A DNA stretch of 64,000 bases from Branchiostoma floridae (lineage: Eukaryota; Chordata; Leptocardii; Amphioxiformes; Branchiostomatidae), in assembly GCF_000003815.2 (NCBI RefSeq), contig NC_049995.1, positions 15,657,163 through 15,721,162 of the forward strand, given 5' to 3'. Positions 34,300 to 45,559 of the stretch are shown here, piece after piece. The first letter of the stretch is position 1. Each line of letters begins with the position of its first letter. A model generated the notes under the pieces. It was not told where the DNA came from, ran no database searches, and saw nothing but the letters and a program-made list of their open reading frames with translations. Both the position numbers and the translations under genes were made by a program.

Positions 34300-35980
34300 G
34301 TCCTTACATTGCTTTTTTTAAGTCTTTAGATGTTTTGTATTTATCCAGTGTCTGGGGGTGGCATGGTATTTCTCAATCAGCAAAGATCTTTGTAAATGGC
34401 TGAATGACCGAATTGTTCCTCTTCAAAAACAAGTTTGCTGTTTTTAGGTCCTCTACTTTGAAGTGACTCTTTGGGTCGTACCACCGGGGTGGATTGGTGC
34501 GGGGGTGGTCTAGCCTCCACCAGGCCTTCCTTCAGCAAAAATTGCAAAGTCAATCCATGGTAAAGGAAACATTTTCCATCAGAAACTAACAGCAGACGAA
34601 TAAAACCCTCTGGTGGCCAAACTCCCCTCACAAATTATCCTCCCTATAGCCAGTTAATCTAGTAGAGACAAAGGGGGTGGTGAAAAAATGGACTGTCCCA
34701 CCAGAGGAGTCGAAAACGTGGTAAACAGCACGCGGAAAGGGGCACTGGGGCGTGAAATCTGCTTTGTGATTGGCCACAAGACTTGCGGGTGAAAACAGAG
34801 TGCGTCAAACAAAGGGCCTGCGGTTTTTGGCAACCTATCAATGGGACCTACACCTGTACTTAGCGGCTAAGTGTGCTAGTAAAACAGTGGTAGGGATTCA
34901 AAGTGCACATCTCAAATGATGCCCAGATTTTTGCCCTCAAGGCATCAACTTTCGCTGACTGGGCATTTCTTTTAGGCTTCTTTGTAGTAACTTTTGTACA
35001 GATCTGTCTATACTGTATTGTTTTAAGAAATAGGCCAAGGCTATAGCTACACAGTATTCTACTGTTGTTGACAGAAGTAAAGGGCCTTGGTAGAGCAGGT
35101 GACAAGGCTTGTTTGTCAGACAGTCGTCAGACTTGCTGTAGGGTTTTGGGGAAAGTTCACTGATGCTCTAGTAAGTCTACGGTTAGGATGTGTGTTACGA
35201 GGGGAGGTTCAGTAACACTCCTTAATTGGGTTTGGTGCATGTCTTTAAATCTCTGTATCAAGAGCGAATCTTGATGACTTTATTTGACTTTATTTATGTC
35301 TTGATACCATGTTATTTTCTTGGCTATTTGACATTTTAAGATAAAGGAAGAAAACTTGAATCTTAACTTTTTTCACTCAGCCTCATTTTCTTACTGCAAT
35401 TTATATTCACTCCTTGGAACTTTGTTGTATATACAAAGGCAGAGACTCTTTTCTAACTTCATTTTTTGCCAAAATATTTCTTTTATTGAATCCAAATGTG
35501 AGAGACAACAAATCAAATAGGTAGGCCTTTGATTTAGATCTAGTACATTTGTTTCATCAGATAAAAGAAACGGAATACGGATAAAAACTCTTGCCTCCCC
35601 CCTTCCCGGAGCTACAATGGTTTGGTCTCGTCTAACCAGCCTTGTTGTTGACCCGCTCGTGCCAAGTGGCATATGGACGTCTGGTGTTTTTGGCGGGAAA
35701 GAGGCGGTCATGTGACCTCCGCGTCGGACAATGGCCACTTTGAGGAAAGCTAAAAGCCTTATTGTGCGCGCTGCTTTCTTGTTGTTGTGGCGAACAAAAG
35801 ACTTCTTAGCATCTTAAACTTAAAGAACACTAGCGTGACTGCACATGGTTTTGTGTATATCATGACACACTTTATATAGTAAGATAGACTTAAAGGTCTT
35901 ATAGCATTTTCCTGCACTGAATTGTCTGTACAAGTTCTTCTACAGATTTTTCTTTGTTGGCTAAGAATCTTACTCTTAGA
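34300..35980. other. no gene or recognised repeat
   Basis: Intron-type sequence in which short open frames lack splice-site support or recognisable similarity. Confidence 0.35.
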
Positions 35981-35990
35981 CGAGTAGTAT

Positions 35991-36199
35991 GAGGGTCTGC
36001 ATGCTCTTTTGCGTAAGGCGTAGGGGGGCCTTTTTAATTTCCCGTAATTCGTACGGAAGCTATTTTATTTTATGTAGTTCGTAGTGGAATGAAGCGTAAA
36101 GCGTTGGTAGCTTTTGTGAATTTCATGTAAAGCGAAGTCAGCCATCCCGAATTTAGCATAAACGATAAAGCATTGTCAGGACCCCCCATACAGACCCTC
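35991..36199. mobile_element. small TIR element with 6-bp target duplication
   Basis: GAGGGTCTGCATG at the left and CATACAGACCCTC at the right are inverted repeats. TAGTAT flanks on both sides (35985-35990 and 36200-36205). It is 209 bp and non-coding. A solitary related end, CCATGCAGACCCTC, lies at 36599-36612. Confidence 0.6.
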
Positions 36200-36960
36200 T
36201 AGTATGGCCACTTGTCCTGTGTTTTGAAGTTGCAAACTGCTTGGGCAGTCCTCAAAGAGACATGATACGAAATCTGTACAACGATATTCACTATTGTAAT
36301 CTTAATTCATTGCAGTTATTGCGATACTGACAAGTTACGATCTTTTAGACCTTTGCTGTCCTGAATAAACTGTACAGACAAATTTTCCTGTAGGTTTGTT
36401 GGATGGCGTCCAGTATGTTGTGGTCCAAGAAATTGAAGAATATTACTGCAGCACACTTGCACAAACAGAAAGGATAATGATGAAAGCCTCAGGCCTCTAC
36501 AAAGAGGTTGCAAAGGTCCTGGAGATTATAGTATTATAAACCTTGTTGTTTGCCATGAAGGAATTTCAAAGAGTAAAACGTTGTTGTTTGGACCCCCCCC
36601 ATGCAGACCCTCATAGCAGTAAAATTTACAGTGCACTAATTTATGACGTCAGTTACATTTGATTTGGCACTAGAACAAGAGACAGTGCTGACAAGGCGCC
36701 CAAGATATACACCCCGCACTTGGACGCTGAAAAGGCCTCTTCAAAAGACATCTGTTCTAGCTCGGTCACTCTGCCAGCAAAACTCTCCTAGTCCTACATA
36801 AGCAAAAAGGGAGGGACGTAGTATGGCTTTTTCAATACAGTTTGTTGGTTTTTACTCTTAGATTCAAGAAAATGCCGCATAGGAAAAACTACTTGAAAAC
36901 AGCCGTAGTGCTACCTTTATGCCTTGGTAAGTTGTGCCAGAGATTTTGGCAGTGAATATA

Positions 36961-37513
36961 CAGTTGAGACCACTCAGGGGACAGATAAGATCTGGTCAAT
37001 GTGGACAGGTGGTCAGATTGTGACTCAGAAAGATTGTAGACATTGTGTCAATGGCTAAATTGTCTAAGGGATCACCAAAAAGTGGTCACTTTGGCCAGGT
37101 GGTCATTAGGCCACACCAATTTAATTTCTTGGTTCACGGATTTTTTCATAAAAAATGTAGAGCGAGAGAGCAAAATAAAAATAAGAATTGTAAAATGGTT
37201 GGGGTAAAGGTAACAGCTAATCCAAAACATAAAGAAAAAAAGTTTTCAGCTTGAAAAAAGTACGAAAACACTGTAATTGTACAGTAACAGAACGTGTACC
37301 CACACTTTTTTTTAAAGGAGCTTATAATATAAAGGCCAATTTGCTACACCAGAAAGTTGGTCTATGGTTTCATTAATGGTGAAAATTTGCTGAGTGGTAA
37401 TTTTTATTTTAATTTTTTTTTTCCAAAAAAATAGGAGAGAGCGAATCCGTGAACCAAGAAATTAAATTGGTGTGGCCTTATGTAGAGGTGGCCACCTGCA
37501 CAAGTTCAACTGT
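36961..37513. repeat. GTGACCACCT-type element interrupted by a MITE
   Basis: CAGTTGAGACCACTC at the left and ACAAGTTCAACTGT at the right are diverged ends of the CAGTCAAACC family. The middle is split by the TTA-flanked element at 37109-37477. Confidence 0.55.
37109..37477. mobile_element. Harbinger-like MITE with perfect long TIRs, TTA target duplication
   Basis: The ends are inverted repeats identical over at least 33 bp (left start GGCCACACCAATTTAATTTC, continuing TTGGTTCACGGATT). TTA flanks both sides (37106-37108 and 37478-37480). It is 369 bp, AT-rich inside and non-coding. The three-base TWA duplication is the signature of PIF/Harbinger transposition. Identical ends suggest a recent insertion. 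Confidence 0.88.
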
Positions 37514-38289
37514 AATCAGATTCAAGTTTTTCTCCCAGTCCTGTTCCCACCTTACCTATTCCTCAGATTTTACTCTTAATATCAGAGACAAAGAAACGAA
37601 TTGGTCCAGCCCAATGACTACACCACATTTCTTAATAAGTGTGTCTATGGGAAAAATCATTTAAGGTAGGGCACCACCAAAAAGTAGTTGCATTGGCCAG
37701 GTGTCCATATCTATATGCAGAGGTTTTTACTTGATTGAATGTAGTCAGCCCTGTATCCACTGTACCTATTGCTCAGATTTTACTTTAAATGTCAGAGAAA
37801 CAAAGAAATGACTTGGTCCTGCCTAAAGACTACACCACCTGACTGGATAATAGTATGGCACATCAAAGTTGTTGGCCCAAATCCAACATAGACGTTCCCT
37901 GCTCTTTGGTCAAGGACATTGCCTTTTTCCTTGCCAGTTTTTCTGCCCTGGACATTCCATCCTTGGCATGGATTCAGGAATTCGGTGTCTTTTTAAAATT
38001 GTGTCTGGCTGCGGTTTCGCTGTCTTGGCATGACTGTCACATGGTGGAAACGATGTAATGTGTAATGGCTAATACTTAAAGTAATAGGCGCAGGGGAGGG
38101 TGTTGTAATGGGTATAGCACACATGCTGAACTCTATGTAACCCCCAGCGGCAGTTTTTGCCATTTAAACTTCACTCAAGGCTGTTTGGGCCAGTGGAAGA
38201 GAAATGAACAAACTTCTGGTGTGTTCTTCCTTTTTGGCGTGATGGCCTTTGGCTAGTCTGTGTAACGCAAACTCTGCTGTCCGAGACGG

Positions 38290-38362
38290 TACTGGCCCCT
38301 CCCCGTAGAGGAGGCCGGCGGATGTTTGGCGGGCTGCTATAAGCAAGATTTAATCAGGCTAG
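38290..38362. repeat. dispersed repeat, fragment of the 11575 family, inverted
   Basis: GGATGTTTGGCGGGCTGCTAT followed by AGATTTAATCAGGCTAG is the reverse complement of words at 32235-32275. Confidence 0.5.
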
Positions 38363-38707
38363 TCTTTGGCAAGATGTACTTTATGTTATAAAGATAATCA
38401 CCTATTGGGGAAACTTATCCAAGGGACCACCAAAAAGTCATCACAAGTCAGGTGGTAAAGGTGGTACAGGTTTGACTGCACTCTATTTTCTTTTTTGGTC
38501 AATTGCAACATCTTTTCCTATGTACTCAGCCAGAAGGTTTTGTAGCGACTCTGAGGGCAGGGATAGGCAGTGTTTAAGAATGCAGTTTAACCAGGGTATC
38601 CTTGAACCAATTCAAGCAGACATTTTTAAAGGTTCTGTCTGTTTGGCACCATTACAGGTGGTTCAATTACAATTTACAGAGCTTTGATGCCTTATCCTTG
38701 GCAGTTC

Positions 38708-39100
38708 CTATAGTTGGCCCTATAGTTTACCTTAGAGGTTTTTTGAAGGCCGCCCAAGAAAACGGAGGTTTCTTCCTGCCAAGTTTTGAAGTTGTTTGGG
38801 TGTCTGGTGGTTTTGGGAGTGAACCCAATTCAAACCTAGCAAGGCACTTGAACTTATTGCTTGGTCAATTGATCAGCATTTTCTCTATAGTGGCACCTGT
38901 CTATATTGGACACATTTCTCCAGTCCCTTGAGTAGCCGCTATAGACAGGTTTGACTGTAGTTGGCCCTATAGTTTACCTTGAGGTTTTTGAAGGCCGTCC
39001 AAGAAGACGGAGGTTTCTTGGTGCCAGATTTTGAAGTTGTTCGGTGTCTGGTGGTTTTGGGAGCGAACCCAATCCCAACCTAACAAGGCTCTTAAACTTA
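38708..39100. repeat. tandem duplication, period about 247 bp
   Basis: TAGTTGGCCCTATAGTTTAC at 38711 recurs at 38958. Both copies continue through GACGGAGGTTTCTT-like and GTGTCTGGTGGTTTTGGGAG words. A CAGTCAAACC-type MITE end lies between the copies. Confidence 0.85.
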
Positions 39101-40049
39101 AGAAGGCAGACTTCACCCCCTTACCCATACTTCCTTGCAGCAAAGAAATTACTTATTTCTTTTTTCTACTTTGTTAGTATGATACTTCTTTGACGAACAA
39201 GTTCTAAAGAGCACGTGTTCAAAAATTCAATCTAAATGTCTAGTTTTATGATGTTTACATATTTTAGAAGATTTGTGACCCCTTGTTGCATGTAAAAATG
39301 ACTGATTTTTTTTTAAATTTTAAAGAAACCTTAACACAGAAAACATGTTTCATGAGCAGTTCCAATTTGAGGGTAAAGTAGCAGATGTTCTAACCGCTAA
39401 GGCATTTAAAAGGGGGATGGTACGCGGTCATAGGACTTCAACCACAAACCATGTGACTCCAAAGTCACAGGACATCTTTTCTGGAAAACTTCCAAGTTCG
39501 TCATTTTTCAAACAGGGGGAGCGACTGTTTACAACGTCAGTACGTGACGAGACAAGTCTAGCATTTGTTGTCGCTTTGTCAAGGCGAGCGTCCACGCTCT
39601 AAAAATAGTCTGAAAAACAAGTTCGGTAACTGAGGGCGGTGACGGAGATCGATCGAGCCATGGGCTCGTGGTTTGCAAAAATTTCTTTTAGAACGCACGA
39701 GAAGGTCAGGGATGCATACCTGTTAGAGGTTTAGAACTTCCTGAAGTTACATACATGTAATGTACATGTGTAGTTACAGTCTTTTGGTGGGAACAGTTCT
39801 TGCTGCAGAAGTAAGGAAACTCGTTGCCTTATATGCCTCAAGGCACCAAAGGGACTGAACAACAAGTATGTTGTATTCTGTCAGGCTAGTGTTTGAGACA
39901 GAAGCTAAATACAAATCACACACATACGATGGTCAGTTGTGGACTTTGGCTTTGATCATAATGGCCCTTGTAATAGCATAAGGAGATTGTAATGAGATAA
40001 TGGATGTCGAAGGACAGGTTCAATTCAAACTGTGGTCTGTACCATTTTC

Positions 40050-40262
40050 AGGGTCATGTGGCGTGGTGTTTGGCCCAGAAGCCAGAAGTCCTTGGTTCAA
40101 ATCCTGTCATGCTTCCAATTTTTTGCTCTTGGAAAGACACTTTACATGACTGTCCTCATTCCAGTTAGGTGTAAAAATTGGTACCTGACTTTGGTTGGGG
40201 AGGTAAAAGGCGGTGGAAGGAAAGTGTTGGGCCCTGCCTCACTATACTTAATTCCCTAGACT
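40050..40262 (+). repeat. tRNA-derived SINE
   Basis: A-box-like TGGCGTGGTGTTTGG and B-box GGTTCAAATCC lie at tRNA-like spacing, followed by a body with CTTGGAAAGACACTTTACA. This matches the layout of 12830-13030 (there CTTGGGAAAAGGGCTTTACA). No functional cloverleaf. Confidence 0.65.
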
Positions 40263-40454
40263 CAGTAGAAAACAGCCCACTACCTCTACAGCATTAAAAA
40301 GGCTATGAAACTACATATATCATTACATATGCCTATAGAAAAATAAGAGGATGTCATCAGAACTTTTTTTTTTACCTTCCACCTGTTGCATCATGCACAG
40401 GTGCACATACTCTGGTTGGCTGGCATAGATACATAACAACATTGTTGGTCTACA

Positions 40455-40510
40455 TGCACACACAGTAACACACATGCACACATACACAGATACACACATA
40501 CAGAAACATG

Positions 40511-40542
<32 letters not shown>

Positions 40543-40770
40543 CACACACATACACACACACACACAGATATACACACAAACACACACACACACACATACA
40601 GAAACATACACACACACACATACACAGACTGATCACACACAGATACACACACACATACACACATACATACACACACACACACACACTCTCACACACAGAG
40701 ACAGATACACACAGACTGATCTTACACACAGAGATACACAATCACACATACACACACAGACAGACAGACA
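40455..40770. repeat. (CA)n microsatellite, about 315 bp
   Basis: CA tracts are interrupted by GATACACA, CATACA and CAGACAGACAGA. Cys/Val and His/Thr frames across it are artefacts. Confidence 0.97.
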
Positions 40771-40964
40771 GATGGAGAGGGAAGCTAAAAACAATCTTCA
40801 CAACAAACTAGAAAGTATCAGAAATGTGTAGCACAATTATCTACTACCAACAGGACACTTTAAATGTTTAAATGCCCAGAAAACACTCTAAATCGAGGAC
40901 ACCCAGCCCGTCCGGTGGTGTCGAGTTTCACAAATAAGCGACCAGGTGTTTCACAGATCAGTCT

Positions 40965-41420
40965 GCAAAGTCTCTATAGATAACTTGGCGCCACCCAAAG
41001 AAGTCTACCTAAGTCCTCAAACTATGCCAAAGCAATAACTTGTTTCTTGGTCACAATCTTAAGAATGACAAAATATAGATATTTAGAACTAAGAAGTTTT
41101 CTATCTAAGATTTTGTTAAGTCTCCATAGATAGCTTGACCCCACCCAAAGACTTCTACCTAAGTCTTCAAGCTATGTCAAATCAGTAAAGTGTTTCTAGG
41201 CCAGAATCTTTAGGATAGAAAATTTAGATTCTTAGAACTATATATGAAAGTTTTCTATCTAAGATTTTGTAAGTCTCCATAGATAACTTGATGCCACCCA
41301 AAGATGTGTACCTAAGTCCTCAAACTATGTCAAATCAGTAAAGTGTTTCTAGGCCACAATCTTTAGGATAGAAAGACTTAGAAAATGAGAACTTAAAAGT
41401 CATCTAAACCTAGAATTTTA
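40965..41420. repeat. tandem array, period about 150 bp, three units
   Basis: AGTCTC(T/C)(A/C)ATAGATA starts units at 40970, 41119 and 41272. Shared words include CCACCCAAAGA, TACCTAAGTC and TTTTCTATCTAAGATTTTGT. Confidence 0.9.
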
Positions 41421-41870
41421 ATCTTTTCTAAATTGTAATGACCGTCTTAATGTTTTCATCTGTACTATTAATTGTTTTATGTTAATTGTCTATATGTTAC
41501 TAGTTCACTGATTCTGTTTTCTTTCTGAAGTTTTCATCTGTTGTTGGCTGCCTTTGAATGATGAAAACAAAGTTGCTGATGTAGAATTCGACAGTGTGTT
41601 TGTATGCACAGTAATTTCCGCCTTAAGGGTTTTCCCCATTTTAAAACCTAATAGTGTGTTACAAATCTGTTTCTTTGTCTTCTTTCCATAGTGCTCCAAC
41701 TTTGTAAACAACATCCGTTCTGTCAAAAATGAGATATAACATTTTAAGATATAACGTACTGTACTCGGCCTTTGGAACTACTTATATCAAATCTTTTTAA
41801 GTATTTACCTTGCAACCCCCCAAAAACGTTTTAAGCTTGGCACATGAAAGACATTTGCTTCTGTTGTCTA

Positions 41871-42078
41871 CTGTAAATGTAGAAATGTTCGCGGTTGATT
41901 AATATTGGCGGTTTTCGCGGTGACCACTTCACCGCGAACTTAAAACCGCCGCGACCATTTTTCTATTATGGTATTACACTGCAGTCTATGGTGTTACCGC
42001 GAACTTACATCCACCGTGAAAAGTCCTTTTTCCCGCTACCGCGAAATTAAATCCCCGCAAACTTAAATGCATTTACAG
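41871..42078. mobile_element. palindromic MITE, CTGTAAATGCA family (copy 1)
   Basis: The ends are CTGTAAATGTAGAAATGTTCGCGG and CGCAAACTTAAATGCATTTACAG, with TA on both sides. It has the repeated, inverted inner words ACCGCGAACTTAAAACC and GTTCGCGGT. Five more copies lie at 48201, 48594, 49934, 57744 and 59019. Confidence 0.88.
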
Positions 42079-42349
42079 TATTTGAAATTATGGCAAACGC
42101 AAAACAAAGTTGCTTTTGCCAAAAAGGGTAGGCTCAAGTGGCTTTATTGTACAAGTCTAGAGTAATCTATGTACCCACATAATGGACAAACAAGACGGCC
42201 GGCAGATTGCAAAGTGTTTTTATTAAAATGTTTGTCCTTTCAAAAATAGGTCAGTGGTCACAAAGAATGGGATCAGGTCTTTGTACTGTTTGTAGGTGGT
42301 GACTGGAGAACAATAGGGTCTTTGTAATTGTGTTGTTTACCTGTGCAAG

Positions 42350-42630
42350 TACACCTGGCGCATTTTCTTGAAAATTGCATTGTACTTATTGTTGTATTTG
42401 CTTAGAAGTTATGCATTTGGTAAGGTAAATTATATTGTATCAGGACTGTTTCCAGATTTATTTTTATCTTTTCTGTGGCTGTCTCAATATTTGTAACCTG
42501 GTGTGTTTTCCTGAAAACTACATTGTTTGTACTTATTGTTACCTTTGCCTAGAAGTTATGCATTTGGTAGGGTAAATTGTATCAGGACTGTCTCTAGATT
42601 TATTTTTATTTCTGTTTCAATATTTGTTTG
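42350..42630. repeat. tandem duplication, period about 145 bp
   Basis: ACCTGGCGCATTTTCTTGAA at 42353 recurs in diverged form at 42496. TTAGAAGTTATGCATTTGGT near 42402 recurs at 42549 with one change. Confidence 0.85.
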
Positions 42631-43250
42631 GGAGCCCATTGTAATTTTCTGGTACTAGTGTTTTTAGCTTACAAAAATACTTCCTCATGTATTTTGATGT
42701 CGTAAAGTCAATATTTTTTTTGATAAGTGGGAGATTTTTTTGTCTGTCAAAATTAACAAGTTTCTGACCTGGGATGAAGCTTCAGCCCTAGTGTTCATTC
42801 TTGGTTAAGAGAGATGTCTCTAAAAGCTATGGATGGATTGTCTTGACATTTGTTCTGTGTTTAGGTCTTGTCCTATTGAGAAGATTTTGGGCCCCCTGGC
42901 AGCTTTACTAGGTACTGCAGCAGAATCATGAATTTTTAAAAAACAGTTTGGCTACTAAGAAGATTAAAGCACTTTAAAATTTAAAGGGACATATGGCAAC
43001 ATTCTAGTAATGGTTTTGTGCACTCGTTAGGAATAATTTAATGACTTAAGTTAACTGGACAAAGATAAAGATACGAACAATACCTGTCAAGATTTCTATG
43101 GGATTATCACGGTACCCAAAAATAGCCTGGTGTCAACGGAACAATTCTTTTCTTAAATCTTCCTTTCTGTATTTTCAAAGAGAAGACACAACAAGGCAGT
43201 AGTCCCATGGGAAAAGTGAAAGCTGTTCTTTTCTTAGCCAGTGAAAGTAC

Positions 43251-43458
43251 TTCCAAATAAGGATTTGTTTTTTAGATATATGTGGAGAAGGAGACCTCAA
43301 GCCAACCGTTCACACTTACGCCACATCTTCAGAAAAGACGCTGGAGCCGTATGTTCCCCGTTTAGGAACTTTATTCGAACCGACACACCACAAACATGTT
43401 TCGCCGTGTGGCTTCCTCAGTGTTATGGGCTCGAATTCCAAATAAGGATTTGTTTTTT
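43251..43458 (-). mobile_element. 162-bp insertion with 23-bp direct repeats and a hammerhead-like core
   Basis: TTCCAAATAAGGATTTG, continuing into a T run, occurs at 43251-43273 and 43436-43458 as direct repeats, like a long target duplication. On the minus strand the inserted 43274-43435 carries CTGAGGA, a GCC-ACAC-GGC hairpin and GAAAC. This is the order found in hammerhead ribozymes of Penelope-like and other small retroelements. ATTCGAGCC and GGTTCGAAT can pair around it. The stem register is not canonical, so catalytic ability is doubtful. GGTTCGAAT could also be a SINE B box. Confidence 0.4.
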
Positions 43459-43891
43459 GTTAGAATTTTTTTCTGCACAGCCTAAAGTCTACCATGATGA
43501 AGAATACACATAAAGATACAAATACAGACGCTGGTGTATTACACGGAATTGCGGTTATACCAGCTATATAGATACAGATAGAGAAGCTGGCGTGTTACCT
43601 GGTTGGTGGCGGGATAAAGTTTTAAAGTAAGCCAAAGGGCGGTAGCTAGTATTTCGGCTATACAGATACAGATACAAAAGCTGGTGCGTTAAGTCAATAG
43701 GCGGTTAATACCGATAGCTGTACAGATAGAAAATAAACTTAGATGCATTTAAAGCCACGCGATATCACAATCCCTGAAAAAGAAGTCCCCCAATCTTATA
43801 ATTACCCCTTTTTATGTGAGCACCATAGGCTTAACAATTTTTCACGGATATTTTAACTGTCAAATTTCTATAACCACCTGCATTGTCCTGC

Positions 43892-43906
43892 CCCCCCCCC
43901 CCCCCT
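43892..43906. repeat. poly(C) tract
   Basis: A homopolymer run of about 15 C. Confidence 0.95.
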
Positions 43907-44183
43907 GCGGCATGAATGGCACGGCCCAGTTCCTGGGTCGCCTTGACCCATATTGATAAGGGGTGCTAAAAAGCGACATGCAGCTGTTGTTTTTCAGTTA
44001 GGCAGCCGACCAATCACAGCTTAGGTTGAAGGTTTGAACTCGGGTTACCTCTAGTTGGAGGGCCTAGGAAAAAAAAATTGTGTTTCCTGTTTGAGGCCGA
44101 AAAAAATAGGGTTGGTAGGGAGGATTGTATTTTTTCTCTTTTTTTAGACTCTGACAAAAACTCTTCTGGTAGAATATAATTAA

Positions 44184-44624
44184 AGGTCTGCTACGCATTT
44201 TTTTGTGCTCAAATTTGAAATATTCTAGAACTAAGAAATCTCAGATTTACTACTACTTTTTGACACTTTTTGACACTTTTGCGTCATTATTTCACGTTTG
44301 CGACGTAGAGAATTAGCCTACAAACATTTCGTCCTACGCGCGCTGTAACTTTCTGACCTCCCTAGTAAGGCACCGGTGAGAATTTGAACAAGAATCAATC
44401 ATCAACGGTTCGTTCGGAAGAAACAAAAGGGCTGAAACCCAGCACGGGCGTGCAGATTCACAGGTTTTCAAACGGGCTTGCACTGCGAAAATATCGACTC
44501 CCGACATGCCTTGAATAGTGTTCCGTAACGTGGTAGGCTTGATTCAACTAACTATATAAAGAAATGATCGGAAAATGGATTTTTTGTTTTCAGTTTGAAG
44601 CGCAAAAAACTGCGTAGCAGACCT
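44184..44624. mobile_element. TIR element flanked by TTAA (piggyBac-like MITE)
   Basis: AGGTCTGCTACGCA at the left and TGCGTAGCAGACCT at the right are perfect inverted ends, with diverged similarity for about 20 bp further. TTAA flanks both sides (44180-44183 and 44625-44628). It is 441 bp with no transposase. A TA duplication with one more terminal base is an alternative reading. Confidence 0.75.
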
Positions 44625-44689
44625 TTAAACAAAGCAAAATTGAAATGCATGAGGACACATTGATTTCAATCTCAAATTTTAATTTTAAG

Positions 44690-45375
44690 ATTGACAAACA
44701 AACAAACAAACAAACAAGCAAGCAAACAAGTAAACAGCTACCTAACAACATGATTTTATTTTTTGCAGAAAAGCGAGTGAGGAGTTTGACATGGATGAGT
44801 GCATAAAAACAAATAAACAATTGTTATTATTTCTTTCAGAAAAACAAGTGAGGTGTTTGACAATGGAAAAGCTCTTCTAAAAAACAAACAAATGAATAAA
44901 CAACTTGTTCTTATTCCATGCAGAAAAACGATGAGTTTGACATGTATGAGTGCATTAAGCACTTCTAAACAGACAAACAAACAAACAAACAAAGAAGTGA
45001 ACAGCTATTAACAGCTTTTACTTTATTCCTTCCAGAAAAATGAGTGAGTGCAAACAAACAAACAAATAAATTAACAGCTACGTAACAACATGATTTTATT
45101 TTTTTGCAGAAAAACAAGCAAGGATTTTTGACATGGATGAGTGCATGGCCGCCATGATGTTGAGGCCTTAACTGCTTCTTAACAAACAAACAAACGAACA
45201 AACAAACAAACAAGTAAGAAACTACATAACAAGAATTGTTTGTTTTTTCTCCAGGAAAACGAGTGAGGAGTTTGACATGGATGAGTGTATGGCTGCCATG
45301 ATGTTGAGGCCTTAAGTGCCTCATAACAAACAAACAAACAAACAAACAAACAAATCTTGTTGTTATTCGTTGCAG
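44690..45375 (+). pseudogene. array of six decayed 5' copies of exon 2, with (AAAC)n spacers
   Basis: Copies of the acceptor and first bases of exon 2 start at 44769, 44840, 44924, 45036, 45110 and 45255, before the functional exon at 45376. Each follows a pyrimidine-rich CAG and begins AAAAAC(G/A)A or GAAAACGAGTG. Most continue GAGTTTGACATGGATGAGTG. Unit lengths are 71, 84, 112, 74, 145 and 121 bp, joined by AAAC microsatellite and a repeated AACAACATGATTTTATT. The copies at 45110 and 45255 also keep GCCATGATGTTGAGGCCTTAA. The 45255 copy is in frame with exon 1 and would end the protein [19 protein letters not shown]. The 45110 copy stops after RKTSKDF. Copies nearest the real exon are best preserved. 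Confidence 0.85.
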
Positions 45376-45497
45376 GAAAACGAGTGAGGAGTTTGACATG
45401 GATGAGTGCATGGCCGCCATGATCCTCACCAGCCTCTCCTGCAGCCCTGTCTGCAGACAAGCATCAGACGACAGCTCTGTGAGCTCCGGTACATCAG
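45376..45497 (+). CDS. ZNF704-like transcription factor, coding exon 2
   Basis: A 122-nt exon after acceptor TTATTCGTTGCAG, with donor TCAG|GTACGT, entering in phase 2 and leaving in phase 1. It encodes [25 protein letters not shown] and then a serine-rich QASDDSSVSSGTSG. This matches the conserved family block (ZNF704 [26 protein letters not shown]; ZNF395 [18 protein letters not shown]). Joined to exon 1 it restores IDVPKKDR-KTSEE, as in relatives. The exon's two halves have been copied separately into its flanking introns (44690-45375 and 45560-45735). The leucine-rich core may affect nuclear export, an inference only. Confidence 0.9.
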
Positions 45498-45559
45498 GTA
45501 CGTTTGTACTTACTGTAAAAACAAACAAACAAACAAACAAACAAACTTCTGTTCCTACC

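Larger units (their letters stand above)
23965..45375 (+). other. intron 1 of the ZNF704-like gene (21.4 kb)
   Basis: It is bounded by donor GTATTT at 23965 and acceptor TTCGTTGCAG ending at 45375. It contains a full pogo transposon, several MITEs, SINE-like repeats, tandem arrays and the decayed copies of exon 2 described separately. From 24240 to 25650 no gene or repeat was recognised. Confidence 0.8.

Noticed and set aside
40323-40831. Cys/Val-rich and His/Thr-rich frames
   Set aside because: They are translations of a CA microsatellite in different frames.
44965-45540. A 191-codon minus-strand frame rich in LFVCLFVCL
   Set aside because: It is the reverse reading of AAAC microsatellites and exon copies, so the apparent membrane protein is an artefact.
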